Below, piece by piece: positions 45,686 through 56,817 of a DNA stretch of 64,000 nucleotides. The notes under the pieces are model-generated. The model searched no databases and was not told the DNA's origin. It saw nothing but the letters and a program-made list of their open reading frames with translations. This DNA comes from Campanula takesimana (taxonomy: Eukaryota; Streptophyta; Magnoliopsida; Asterales; Campanulaceae), in contig JAOWBW010000365.1 in the NCBI GenBank assembly GCA_026119855.1, positions 558,001 to 622,000 of the forward strand. Direction: 5' to 3'. How positions within the stretch are numbered: the first letter of the stretch is position 1; each line of letters opens with the position of its first letter. Both the position numbers and the translations under genes were made by a program.

Positions 45686-47177
45686 TGTTGGTAGTGGTGC
45701 CCTAGGCACGTTAAATAAACGTTGTAATTGTTATCATTTATTTCATATCAATAAAGAGATGTTTTGATTATTATTGTTGTTCATGTTTACTTATAATAAT
45801 CCCCGTCCCTAGTACTTATTAAGCACTAGTATAAAGGCTAAATGATCATGAGATGATCATGTTAGATTTATGGGTACTTGTTTGGAACAAGGTACTGGAC
45901 ATGACCCGCTCTATGAGATTTATGTCATGGTCTATGTCGTACATATATCTCATATTAGTTATGTCATTTGAATCCTTAGACATGAAGTTATTATAGTCTT
46001 CCACTTGATGAACATTGTGTTTGACATATTCAAACGCTACCTTAACACGGTAGTTATAAAGGGTATGATTGGCATAATCGGATTCCCGTTGGGAAGAATA
46101 ATAAGCTAAATGAATTTGTCCCTCCTCGGAGAGATGTCAAGCTTGGGCCTCTCGTAGGAATGATGTTGATGAAATGTTCGGCCGGACTCAAATGAATTGA
46201 TTGGATCAATGTCATTTGGATTATCAACATATTCGGAATCGAGAAAGTATTGAACAAAACAAGTTGACTGTTTGACCATGACTTGTGTTCAATGACATCG
46301 TGGACAAAGGGATTGTGACATATTCTAAAGGAATGCGAACTTGTATCTAGTTATACTATTTGGGTAGATATGACGGTTTGCTAGAACCTAATCATATCTT
46401 ATGGGATCACGTTTGAGCTCATTGCTAACTTAGTATAATCCTAGAGGGTCACACACAATAGAACGAATCTTTAAAAAGGACTACATTGGAATTTTGGGAA
46501 ATTCTGGACTTTCTGAGAAGTGGGCGACCGCACATAATGGATTGGGCGGCCGCACACTTATTTCAGTTTTGTACCAGTTTTGTTTCAGAATGTTGTGCGA
46601 CCGCACAGATGGTTTTGGGCGGCCGCACAGTGCTGTCGGGTGGCAGATTCCTAATTTGATTAGGAAACGATTTTTGGACGGATTTTGACACAAGTTTCCT
46701 ATTTGGAATAGGTCATACTTGTGTATAAAAGACCAAATTCGGCCAGCACTCAAGGCCAATGATTTTGTGAGTCTCAAAGAGTTTGAGAGAGGGTTTATTT
46801 TGTTCCAAGACATTCTTGGTTGAGGAACAAAATAATACACAAAATAAATTCCATATAGTTCTTTTGATTGTGAAAAAGTGTTTCACAAGTTGGTCTAGCA
46901 ACCAAGATCAAAGAAGCTCCTTTGATATTCGTTCGAAGTGTGGATACCGCTAGAGGGTGAAAATCATCATCTTCAAAGTTCGTGTTCAAGCTTTGTGATC
47001 GTGATCAAGTCTTCAAACCTCCACCAAAGACCAAGAGAATTTGATAGCCATCAAGGGTTAGTTTATTCCTTTATTCTTATGTTGTATTTGATTTAATCAT
47101 ATGAACGGATCCATGGCTTTGGGTTTCAAAATTTTAAATGCTAATTTCCGCTGCGCATGCTTGATCGAAACCCAACA
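45686..47177 (+). repeat. 5' LTR of copia element
   Basis: Starts TGTTGGTAGTGG and ends CGAAACCCAACA. A TATA box (TATAAAA, 46724-46730) lies about 100 bp after a cluster of four GGGCGACCGCACA-type motifs (46514-46631). The small ORFs in the LTR are fortuitous. Confidence 0.92.
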
Positions 47178-47178
47178 G

Positions 47179-47190
47179 TGGTATCAGAGC
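47179..47190 (+). promoter_or_regulatory. Primer binding site, initiator tRNA-Met
   Basis: TGGTATCAGAGC begins one base after the 5' LTR; this is the standard copia primer site, complementary to the 3' end of initiator tRNA-Met. Confidence 0.92.
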
Positions 47191-48747
47191 CCCGTTCATG
47201 TTGATTATTTCAATACCTAGATCATGTTATGTGTATATAAATTGTTTATGTGCCTTGCATGATATGAATATTGGAATATGTGATGTTTATGTGTTATGTG
47301 ATTTTATGTGGTTTATTGTTTTGCAACTTTAATCGCACGATTCAATCGCAATAAATAAATTATGGTGGATTCAGAATTGTTGATTATTAATTTTTGATTG
47401 GATCAAAGTTTTAATAATCGGGGAAAAACGATTTTGAGACAAAATTTTCGAACTTCAAAATTCTGTACATTCTGATCATCTTGGGCGACCGCACAAAATC
47501 ACTTGGGCGACCGCACATGTTTGGGCGACCGCATAGTGAGTTTTGGGCGGCCGCACATAAGGATCAGATTGTCTGATTTTTGGTTAAAAATCAGAATTTG
47601 GAATTTTCGAGAGGTTCAACAAAACCAGTAACAGAACCAGTCCAGACTTGCTGATCTGGAATGGGTTTTGGGTAGTTGGTTTGTGTGTGGATCTTGGGGT
47701 TTGATTTTCCTATTTGTTTCAGTCTTGTGATTCTAAGATTGGTTCAAGGTTTGGATGGCTAATCTGCGTTCATCGAGATTGTGTTTCCCAAACTTGATCG
47801 CAATCAAAGTTTCAAAGATGAAACGAAGTTAGAATTATGAAGAGTTCATAATTGCTAAAATTGAGAAACAAAGTTCTTGATTCAAAGTTTGGAGATCCAT
47901 GTGGAATTGTGAATGCAATTGGCCTACGTTCATCGAGACCATCTATTGCTTAGTTTCGTCCACATGGACTACTTTCTTGGTTTCTTGAATTAGTGCGGGA
48001 TTGTGGTTGCCTAATGGCTTAGTTCGACCGCACTTCTTGTTGTCTTGATTTGGAAATAATAACCGAAGTTGAAATAGTCTCATCCTCATAATTATAGAGA
48101 AACTAATGACACATAAATATCATGCTTAAATTAATGAAGATTAATTTAGTGGCTAAACTTGATGTGTAACATGTTTATATTATGTGCTCATAAATATGTT
48201 ATATGCTATATGTGATGAACCTTCAAAGAAAGTTTTAAGTCTTTTATTGCCATGCCATGATTAAAACACTTGTTAGTACATGAGTGATTTTAATGTAGAT
48301 TCGCCCTAGCGAGGTGCATTAAATTTGTTTATGTATGAGCAAGATAGATAGTGTGGGCACGCCCTAGCGGGACACATTAACTGTGCGTTTAAAATGGTTA
48401 GACTTAATTGGGCGTCAAAACAGTTTTGGGCCTAGGCAAAGATGAGGTTTAACATGCTTTTTGAAATTTGATTTCTTAAAGAATCTCATAAAAGGAACTA
48501 AGAGTCATATGAGATATGATTGACAAGAGTTGTCTACCTAATTAATTTGATTTTGTGTAATCCGCCTTAGCGGAGTTGAAATTAAATTAAAGTTGGATCT
48601 TAACCCATTTGAATTATATTATACATTGGATGTATATGAAGGTTATATAATTTAGTGGGAGTATTTTGTTTGAAAAATACATTATTTATCTCTTTAATGA
48701 AAACCGGTACTTATTAAATTTTGGAAAGTTTTGCATATTTGTAGATA
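47191..48747 (+). other. Long untranslated leader of copia element
   Basis: About 1.56 kb between primer site and gag start with no supported ORF. Four more GGGCGACCGCA motifs lie at about 47484-47560, and shorter phrases such as CGCCCTAGCGGGAC and CCGCCTTAGCGG recur at 48300-48570. Confidence 0.6.
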
Positions 48748-51051
48748 ATGACTAATAACACTCAATCAATGTCGTTGCGATCGATCCTTGAGAAGGATAA
48801 GCTCGAAGAGAATGGTACCAACTTTATGGATTGGATCCGTAGCATAAGAATCGTTCTTAGGCAAGAAGATAAGTTGTACATTCTCGATGGGCCTCTCCCC
48901 GCTGAACCACCGCCTACTGCCCCTAGGGTAGAAAGAGACAATTACAAGAAACATCGTAATGATTCTAGAGATGTAAGTTGTCTCATGCTTGCTGCTATGT
49001 GTTCAAAACTCCAACAAAGTTTGGAACATTTGGAAGCCTATGAGATAGGCGTGGAGTTGAGAACCATGTTTCAAGAGCAAGCTAGGCAAGAGAGGTACAA
49101 GACCATTGTTGCATTCACTACTAGTAAAATGAATGAAGGGCAACAAGTGAGTCCTCACTTTCTTAAAATGAAAGGTTATGTAGAGCACCTTGAGAAACTT
49201 GGATATCCAATCCCATTGGAGCTAGCCACGGATCTCATTCTTAATTCATTGCCTAAAAGTTATAATCAGTTTGTAATGAATTATAACATGCATGGAATGG
49301 ATAAGAATCTCTCTGAGTTGCATGGGATGCTCAAAACTGCAGAGATGAAAATTGTGGAGAAAGGTTCTCCCGTGCTCTTGGTTCATGATGGGAAGAAGCC
49401 TGGTGCCAAAGGCAAGGGTAAGGCAAAAGTTGTCAAACCCAAGATAAGCAAGGCAAAGGTTGCCAAGGCTTCTGAGGCAAAACCCGATTCACAAAAGGAT
49501 GCAATCTGTTTCCATTGTCAAGAAATTGGTCATTGGAAACGTAATTGCAAGGCTTTCTTGGAAGAGCAAAAGAAGAAGAAGAGCAGCAAGGCTGCGTCGA
49601 CTTCAGGTATCTATATGATAGATATTCTCCTTTCTACCACTGATTCTTGGGTATTGGATACCGGATGTGGTTCTCACATTTGTCTAAATGTGCAGGGACT
49701 AAAGAATAGGAGACTGCTTAAAGAAGGTGAAGTAGATCTACGCGTGGGGAATGGAGCAAGAGTTGCTGCATTAGCCGTAGGGACTTATGAAGTCACTTTA
49801 CCTTCCGGATTAATTCTTGTTTTGAACAATTGTTATTATGTTCCGGATTTAAGCAGAAATATTATTTCAATTTCTTGTTTGGATAATGAAGGTTTTAAGT
49901 TTCTTATTGAGAATAAGAAATTTTCTATTTATTTAAATGATGTGCTTTATGGTATTGCTAATTCATTTAATGGCCTTTATATCTTGGATGTCAAGAATGA
50001 AAATAATGTCTATCATGTAAATAAGAAATCTAAACCTAATGATGTAAATCATACTTATATGTGGCATTGCCGTCTTGGTCATATTAATGAGAAGCGTATC
50101 TCAAAACTCCATGGGGACGGACTTTTGGGTTCATGTGACTTAGAGTCATATGATACTTGTGAGTCGTGTCTTCTTGGAAAAATGACTAAGACACCTTTTA
50201 CCAAGTTGGGTGAAAGGGCAAGCGACTTATTGGGGTTGATACATTCCGATGTATGCGGACCATTAAGTAACAATGCTAGGGGAGGATTTCAATACTTCAT
50301 AACCTTCACTGATGATTATAGTAGATTTGGGTATGTTTACCTAATGAAACATAAAAGTGAAGCATTTGAGATATTTAGAATATTTCAAAATGAAGTAGAA
50401 AAACAACTTGGCAAAAGTATAAAGGCACTTCGATCAGATCGAGGTGGTGAATACTTAAGTCAAGAATTTGACGATCATCTAAAGAATTGTGGAATAGTTT
50501 CACAATTAACTCCGCCCGGAACACCACAATGGAATGGTGTGTCTGAGAGGAGAAATCGGACTTTGTTAGACATGGTTCGATCAATGATGAGTCAAGTTGA
50601 TCTTCCAATATCCTTTTGGGGTTACGCCCTAGAAACCGCTGCTTTCACACTAAATCAAGTTCCAACTAAATCGGTTCCAAAGACTCCATATGAGATGTGG
50701 AGTGGAAAGAAACCTAGTTTATCTTTCATGAGGATTTGGGGTTGCGAAGTTTATGTCAAGAGACTTATCTCTGACAAACTAGCACACAAATCTGATAAAT
50801 GTATTTTCGTGGGATATCCTAAGGAAACTAAAGGATATTACTTTTACAACCGAGAGGACAACAAAGTGTTTGTTGCCCGAACTGGTGTCTTTCTAGAGAA
50901 AGAGTTTCTCTCCAAAGAAATCAGTGGGAGTAAAATAAATCTTGAAGAAATTCGAGACCCAGAAAATAACATTGAACCAATAGTGGAACAAGAACAAGAA
51001 CCACAAGGAGTTGTGGAACCTATTCAAAATACAAGCATCTCGCAGATCTAG
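48748..51051 (+). CDS. Copia gag-protease-integrase polyprotein
   Basis: 767 codons. Order: copia-type gag domain (about residues 1-210); zinc knuckle CFHCQEIGHWKRNC (about 254-267) for RNA binding; aspartic protease with WVLDTGCGSHIC (about 301-312); integrase with the HHCC zinc site (WHCRLGH...CESCLLGK, about 437-477) and catalytic core (HSDVCGP, LRSDRGGEY, WNGVSERRNRT: the D, D and E residues). The frame ends at TAG 51049-51051, just where the integrase C-terminus normally leads into reverse transcriptase. The rest of pol continues in the +1 frame. Most copia elements have one continuous ORF, so this is a break or a recoding site. It acts in cytoplasmic particles and, for integrase, in the nucleus. 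Confidence 0.9.
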   Translation: MTNNTQSMSLRSILEKDKLEENGTNFMDWIRSIRIVLRQEDKLYILDGPLPAEPPPTAPRVERDNYKKHRNDSRDVSCLMLAAMCSKLQQSLEHLEAYEIGVELRTMFQEQARQERYKTIVAFTTSKMNEGQQVSPHFLKMKGYVEHLEKLGYPIPLELATDLILNSLPKSYNQFVMNYNMHGMDKNLSELHGMLKTAEMKIVEKGSPVLLVHDGKKPGAKGKGKAKVVKPKISKAKVAKASEAKPDSQKDAICFHCQEIGHWKRNCKAFLEEQKKKKSSKAASTSGIYMIDILLSTTDSWVLDTGCGSHICLNVQGLKNRRLLKEGEVDLRVGNGARVAALAVGTYEVTLPSGLILVLNNCYYVPDLSRNIISISCLDNEGFKFLIENKKFSIYLNDVLYGIANSFNGLYILDVKNENNVYHVNKKSKPNDVNHTYMWHCRLGHINEKRISKLHGDGLLGSCDLESYDTCESCLLGKMTKTPFTKLGERASDLLGLIHSDVCGPLSNNARGGFQYFITFTDDYSRFGYVYLMKHKSEAFEIFRIFQNEVEKQLGKSIKALRSDRGGEYLSQEFDDHLKNCGIVSQLTPPGTPQWNGVSERRNRTLLDMVRSMMSQVDLPISFWGYALETAAFTLNQVPTKSVPKTPYEMWSGKKPSLSFMRIWGCEVYVKRLISDKLAHKSDKCIFVGYPKETKGYYFYNREDNKVFVARTGVFLEKEFLSKEISGSKINLEEIRDPENNIEPIVEQEQEPQGVVEPIQNTSISQI

Positions 51052-52702
51052 TAGGTTACGATCCGAGCCCGAGAGATATGGATTTCTCGTAACGGATAGT
51101 AATGAGGTAGAAATCATTGAGAATGATGAACCATCAACCTACCAAGAGGCGATGTCTTCTCCTGATTCAGACAAGTGGCTTGGAGCCATGGAATCCGAAT
51201 TGCAATCCATGCAAGACAATCAAGTTTGGAATTTGATTGATGCGCCCGAAGGTGTAAAAACCATAGGATGCAAATGGGTCTTCAAGAAGAAGACTGACAT
51301 GGATGGGAAGGTGCATACTTACAAAGCTAGGCTTGTAGCGAAGGGTTATAGGCAAGTTCATGGTATTGACTATGATGAGACCTTTTCACCCGTAGCAATG
51401 ATCAAGTCTATAAGAATTTTGCTTGCCATTGCCGCATATCATGACTATGAAATATGGCAGATGGACGTCAAAACCGCTTTCCTGAATGGAAAACTCCAAG
51501 AGGATGTGTATATGACACAACCAGAAGGTTTTGAACAAAATTCTAAGGTATGCAAATTGCAAAGATCCATCTATGGATTGAAGCAAGCTTCAAGGAGTTG
51601 GAATCTCCGTTTTGATGAATCGGTCAAAGAGTTTGGTTTCATCAAGAACGAAGATGAGCCTTGTGTATACAAGAAGATTAGTGGGAGCATAGTGCTATTC
51701 CTTATTTTATACGTGGATGACATATTGCTCATTGGAAACGACATTCCTACACTTCAGTCTGTAAAGACTTGGTTAGGAAAGTGCTTCGCAATGAAAGATA
51801 TGGGTGAAGCCGCATATATTCTTGGCATTAAGATCTATAGAGATAGATCAAGGAGGCTACTTGGTTTAAGCCAAAGTACATACATTGACAAGGTCATTAG
51901 AAGATTCCGTATGGAAAATTCTAAGAGAGGCACCTTGCCCGTGTTACATGGAGTTTCTCTAAGCAAGACTCAATGTCCTAAGACAAAAGATGAGCGTGAG
52001 AAAATGAATGATGTTCCATATGCTTCGGCAATTGGGTCCATCATGTATGCCATGATTTGTACTAGGCCGGATGTATCTTATGCTTTGAGCATGACAAGTA
52101 GATACCAATCCGACCCTGGCGAAAATCACTGGATAGCTGTAAAAGCGATTCTTAAGTACTTAAGAAGAACTAAAGACTCGTTTTTGGTCTATGGAGGAAT
52201 GGAAGATGATCTCGTTGTAAATGCTTACACAGATGCAAGCTTCCAAACCGACAAAGATGATAGCCGATCGCAATCGGGTTTTGTGTTTATGTTAAATGGT
52301 GGAGCTGTAAGCTGGAAGAGTTCCAAGCAAAGTACAACCGCTGATTCTACAACAGAAGCTGAGTATATTGCTGCATCGGATGCTGCAAAGGAAGCTGTTT
52401 GGATTAAGAAGTTCATAACTGAACTTGAAGTGGTTCCTAGTATTGCTAATCCAATAGACCTTTATTGCGATAATAATGGTGCTATTGCTCAAGCAAAGGA
52501 ACCAAGAGCACATCAGAAATCCAAACACATACTTAGGCGTTTTCATATCATTCGAGAGATCGTTGATAGGGGAGACGTAAATATATGCAGAGTACCTACT
52601 GATGACAATGTTGCGGACCCGCTAACAAAGGGACTTCCACAAGCTAAACATGATGGTCATGTTAGGTCCATGGGTATTAGATACATGGGAGATTGGGCCT
52701 AG
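51011..52702 (+). CDS. Copia reverse transcriptase-RNase H (frame-shifted from gag-pol)
   Basis: 563 codons, overlapping the upstream ORF by 41 bp in the +1 frame. The ATG at 51011 may not be a real start; the homologous segment begins near SRRSSRLRSEPERYGF. RT: CKWVFKKKTDMDGKVHTYKA, then ARLVAKGY, MDVKTAFLNG and the catalytic YVDDILLIG (about residues 232-241). RNase H follows: VNAYTDASF, DSRSQSGFVF, TTEAEYIAASDA and a DPLTKGLP ending near the C-terminus. All core motifs look intact. It copies the element RNA into DNA inside the particle. The polypurine tract follows 4-14 bp after the stop. Confidence 0.88.
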   Translation: MWNLFKIQASRRSSRLRSEPERYGFLVTDSNEVEIIENDEPSTYQEAMSSPDSDKWLGAMESELQSMQDNQVWNLIDAPEGVKTIGCKWVFKKKTDMDGKVHTYKARLVAKGYRQVHGIDYDETFSPVAMIKSIRILLAIAAYHDYEIWQMDVKTAFLNGKLQEDVYMTQPEGFEQNSKVCKLQRSIYGLKQASRSWNLRFDESVKEFGFIKNEDEPCVYKKISGSIVLFLILYVDDILLIGNDIPTLQSVKTWLGKCFAMKDMGEAAYILGIKIYRDRSRRLLGLSQSTYIDKVIRRFRMENSKRGTLPVLHGVSLSKTQCPKTKDEREKMNDVPYASAIGSIMYAMICTRPDVSYALSMTSRYQSDPGENHWIAVKAILKYLRRTKDSFLVYGGMEDDLVVNAYTDASFQTDKDDSRSQSGFVFMLNGGAVSWKSSKQSTTADSTTEAEYIAASDAAKEAVWIKKFITELEVVPSIANPIDLYCDNNGAIAQAKEPRAHQKSKHILRRFHIIREIVDRGDVNICRVPTDDNVADPLTKGLPQAKHDGHVRSMGIRYMGDWA

Positions 52703-52716
52703 GGCAAGTGGGAGAT
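52703..52716 (+). promoter_or_regulatory. Polypurine tract of copia element
   Basis: GGCAAGTGGGAGAT lies directly before the 3' LTR (TGTTGG at 52717), the normal plus-strand primer position. Confidence 0.85.
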
Positions 52717-54208
52717 TGTTGGTAGTGGTGCCCTAGGCACGTTTAATAAACGTTGTAATTGTTATCATTTATTTCATATCAATAAAGAGATGTTTTGATT
52801 ATTATTGTTGTTCATGTTTACTTATAATAATCCCCGTCCCTAGTACTTATTAAGCACTAGTATAAAGGCTAAATGATCATGAGATGATCATGTTAGATTT
52901 ATGGGTACTTGTTTGGAACAAGGTACTGGACATGACCCGCTCTATGAGATTTATGTCATGGTCTATGTCGTACATATATCTCATATTAGTTATGTCATTT
53001 GAATCCTTAGACATGAAGTTATTATAGTCTTCCACTTGATGAACATTGTGTTTGACATATTCAAACGCTACCTTAACACGGTAGTTATAAAGGGTATGAT
53101 TGGCATAATCGGATTCCCGTTGGGAAGAATAATAAGCTAAATGAATTTGTCCCTCCTCGGAGAGATGTCAAGCTTGGGCCTCTCGTAGGAATGATGTTGA
53201 TGAAATGTTCGGCCGGACTCAAATGAATTGATTGGATCAATGTCATTTGGATTATCAACATATTCGGAATCGAGAAAGTATTGAACAAAACAAGTTGACT
53301 GTTTGACCATGACTTGTGTTCAATGACATCGTGGACAAAGGGATTGTGACATATTCTAAAGGAATGCGAACTTGTATCTAGTTATACTATTTGGGTAGAT
53401 ATGACGGTTTGCTAGAACCTAATCATATCTTATGGGATCACGTTTGAGCTCATTGCTAACTTAGTATAATCCTAGAGGGTCACACACAATAGAACGAATC
53501 TTTAAAAAGGACTACATTGGAATTTTGGGAAATTCTGGACTTTCTGAGAAGTGGGCGACCGCACATAATGGATTGGGCGGCCGCACACTTATTTCAGTTT
53601 TGTACCAGTTTTGTTTCAGAATGTTGTGCGACCGCACAGATGGTTTTGGGCGGCCGCACAGTGCTGTCGGGTGGCAGATTCCTAATTTGATTAGGAAACG
53701 ATTTTTGGACGGATTTTGACACAAGTTTCCTATTTGGAATAGGTCATACTTGTGTATAAAAGACCAAATTCGGCCAGCACTCAAGGCCAATGATTTTGTG
53801 AGTCTCAAAGAGTTTGAGAGAGGGTTTATTTTGTTCCAAGACATTCTTGGTTGAGGAACAAAATAATACACAAAATAAATTCCATATAGTTCTTTTGATT
53901 GTGAAAAAGTGTTTCACAATTTGGTCTAGCAACCAAGATCAAAGAAGCTCCTTTGATATTCGTTCGAAGTGTGGATACCGCTAGAGGGTGAAAATCATCA
54001 TCTTCAAAGTTCGTGTTCAAGCTTTGTGATCGTGATCAAGTCTTCAAACCTCCACCAAAGACCAAGAGAATTTGATAGCCATCAAGGGTTAGTTTATTCC
54101 TTTATTCTTATGTTGTATTTGATTTAATCATATGAACGGATCCATGGCTTTGGGTTTCAAAATTTTAAATGCTAATTTCCGCTGCGCATGCTTGATCGAA
54201 ACCCAACA
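52717..54208 (+). repeat. 3' LTR of copia element
   Basis: Same length as the 5' LTR. Differences noticed by eye are TTAAAT versus TTTAAT near the start, and CAAGTTGG versus CAATTTGG near 53919. It ends at 54208, followed by the TSD GTTAC. Confidence 0.92.
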
Positions 54209-56529
54209 GTTACTACCCTGAGAGAGATGTTGATGAGTTTGAAACACATGTGGAAGAGGAAGAGGAAATGGAAGTGGGGGAGGAAGAAGAGGTAGAGGAA
54301 CGTGAAGATGATGATGATATAGATCATGAAGCTCATTTCCTTAAAAATGAAGAGGGTGATTCTGGATATGAAGATTGTGCGAGTCCAACTGATGTTAGCG
54401 ACAATGAGGGTGATGATGGGGAAGGTGATGATTTGGGAGCACACATGATTACTTTTAATGAGCCGCAGAATCAACTGTATGATAGAGGAGACTATCAATT
54501 TTACCGCGATATTGGGGAAGGATCGGAGATTTATGATGATAGTCAATATAAGTTTTCAGAATGGGATGCGGAGAAAGATGAAATCGCCAAAGGTATTCGC
54601 TTCTCAAAGAAGATTGAAGTGCAGTATGAAATAAAGAAATATCATATTAAGAAAAATCTGCGGTTCAGGGTGAAAAGGAGCACAACGCGAAAGTGGACTA
54701 TTGAGTGTTTGGTGAAAGAGTTTCCATGCAATTTCTATGTGAATGTGAGCATGAAGAATGGTGGGTATTGGGAAGTAACTAAGTACAACGGTCCACATTC
54801 TTGCTTGGCATCAGATGTTACCGGAGATCATCCCAACTTAGATGCTCAGTTTATAGGACGAGAAGTTATGGAATTCATCAAGGCTGATCCTGAGTACAAG
54901 ATTGCGCTTGTTAAGGCAACAATAAAAGCAATGCATGGTAAGGATATTTCATATCGGAAGGCATGGTGTGGCAAACAAAAAGCCATCGCTCAAGCATTTG
55001 GGGACTGGGAAGAGTCTTACAAAAAGTTGCCACGTTTGTTAGGAGCTATTCAAAAGTGGAACCCTGGCACCATTGTGGAGTATTCTAATCGTCCTCATGT
55101 TGGTCCTCCAGGGGCGTTTGACCGTGTGTTTTGGGCATTTGGCCCTTGTTTGGAAGCATTCTCTCATTGTCGTCCTGTCATTTCTGTTGATGGCACTTTC
55201 TTGCATGGAAGATATAAAGGGGTAATACTTATTGCTATGGGTGCTGATGCAAATGATAGTTTACTTCCACTTGCTTTTGCTATTGTTGAAAAAGAGGACC
55301 ATCCAAACTGGTATTGGTTCTTACATCTTGTTATCAAACATGTTATTAGGGGTCGAGAAGTTTGTTTGATATCTGATCGTCATAGTGGCATCCTTGCCAC
55401 GGTTGGAGATAATTCATGGCCACGAACTATTGTGCACAGGTGGTGCATGTTGCATTTGCGAGCAAATTTCCTTTATGCTCACAAGGGTGTAGGCTTGAAA
55501 GATCTTTTTTGGCGTGCTGTTAGCGCCACCCAGGACAGGAAGATGAAAAATTTTATGGCTCAGATTCGTATAATCAATCCCGAGGCAATTAAATGGTTTG
55601 AGTTGTTGGATGCGAGAAAGTGGTCATTGGCGCATGATTCTGGATATAGGTACGGCATTAAGACTACCAATTTGTCTGAAGTTTTTAATGGTGTCATGAA
55701 AGGAGCACGGGGGATGCCTATTTCAGGAATTGTTGAGACTGCCTTCTATAGGTGTGTGGAATACTTTCAGAATAGACTCTCAGGATCAATAAGGGCATTG
55801 GGGGGGGGTATCCTGGTAACCCCAACATAAATGCGAGACTACAGTTCAGTCAAAGGGTTCAACTTAAATATGACTTCAACTTGAAGAAGGCTGGCTATCA
55901 TCATGTTATAAGGTTTAACAATACGTCAATGGGGGTTTATCAAGTGACAACTGGAAAACGCGGTGAAAGAGGTGGAAGGGTTCAAGTCGTGGAGTTGGGT
56001 CCTCGAACATGCACTTGTGGCAAATGGGTGCAATATCATTACCCTTGTTCGCATGCTCTTGCGTGCTTCAAAGCCCAACATGTCGATGGTTTGAATTTCA
56101 TTGATTCCTTTTACAGTCTTGAGGCGTACTACAATACATGGAGGGGCACTTTTAATCCGATCCATGACGAGGCTTATTGGGATGTAGATGGTCGTGTCCC
56201 AAGTTTTTATCCTAACCCGATGCACCGACGTGATAAGAAGCAAGGAAGACCTAAATCAAGACGGATTAGAAATAGGATGGATTGGCAGGTGGAGAAAAGG
56301 AAGTTTCGTTGCGGGATATGCAAGGTAGAAGGTCACACTAAAAGAAGATGTCCAACTCTTAGGGAGGAAGATTAAATGTTATTTTCTAGTACTTGTAATA
56401 TGTTTGTTTAACTATTCGTGAATGTTTGTTTTATTTGAACTTTGAACTTGTAATATATTTAAGTATTTGTGGATGTTATTATATTTGAACTTGTGATATA
56501 TTTAACTATTCGTGAATGTTTTTTATTTG

Positions 56530-56770
56530 TTGTCCCGGTCACATAGGAAATATAACAAAAATAATATAAATTCAGTGACCACAACCCGGTCACATAGGAA
56601 TATATTACATAAATAAATAAATTCAGTGACCACATCCCGGTCACAAATATTACATAAATAAATAAATTCAGTGACCACATCCCGGTCACATAGGAAATAT
56701 AACAAAAATCAAATAAATTCAGTGACCACAGCCCGGTCACATAGGAAAATATTACATAAATCCCGGTAGG
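56530..56770. repeat. Tandem CCCGGTCACATAGGAA repeats between convergent genes
   Basis: Five copies of CCCGGTCACA, usually preceded by CAGTGACCACA, at intervals of about 50-66 bp. GTGACC and GGTCAC are inverted, giving small hairpins. They lie between the 3' ends of the transposase and OB-fold genes; another copy (57992-58019) lies just beyond the PMD gene stop. Confidence 0.8.
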
Positions 56771-56817
56771 TAGTAAATCCGACACAAATCCATATATTAC
56801 ATGTCCAACACATTAAC

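Larger units (their letters stand above)
45686..54208 (+). mobile_element. Full-length Ty1/copia retrotransposon
   Basis: The 8.5-kb element has two 1,492-bp LTRs, an initiator-tRNA-Met primer site, gag-protease-integrase and RT-RNase H reading frames, a polypurine tract, and a 5-bp TSD GTTAC (45681-45685 and 54209-54213). The LTRs differ at only two positions that I noticed, so insertion was recent. It landed within the MULE transposase gene in the same orientation. Confidence 0.93.
45245..56375 (+). pseudogene. MuDR-type MULE transposase, split by copia and one frameshift
   Basis: Coding parts are 45245-45685, 54214-55800 and then, one frame over, to 56375. The frame is preserved across the copia insertion, because removing it and one GTTAC leaves the codons in phase. 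ATG 45245 is preferred; an upstream AG acceptor (45218) suggests a 5' UTR intron. Order: N-terminal PB1-like region; acidic linker; MuDR DNA-binding domain (about 54600-54810); MULE DDE domain with SVDGTFL and LISDRHSGI carrying the first two acidic catalytic residues and CMLHLRAN following; SWIM zinc finger (CTCG...YPCSH, about 56010-56055); zinc knuckle CGICKVEGHTKRRC near the end. About 840 codons, normal for the family. A run of nine G at 55800-55808 shifts the frame by one. It would cut and paste the element by binding the TIRs in the nucleus. Confidence 0.85.

Noticed and set aside
46054..46840. ORFs in the copia LTR (and the same at 53085-53871)
   Set aside because: Identical in both LTRs, antisense to the element, and without known domains; by-products of LTR sequence.
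56530..56770. CRISPR-like regular repeats
   Set aside because: The spacers are themselves near-identical AT-rich sequence and the context is a plant transposon; this is an ordinary tandem repeat.
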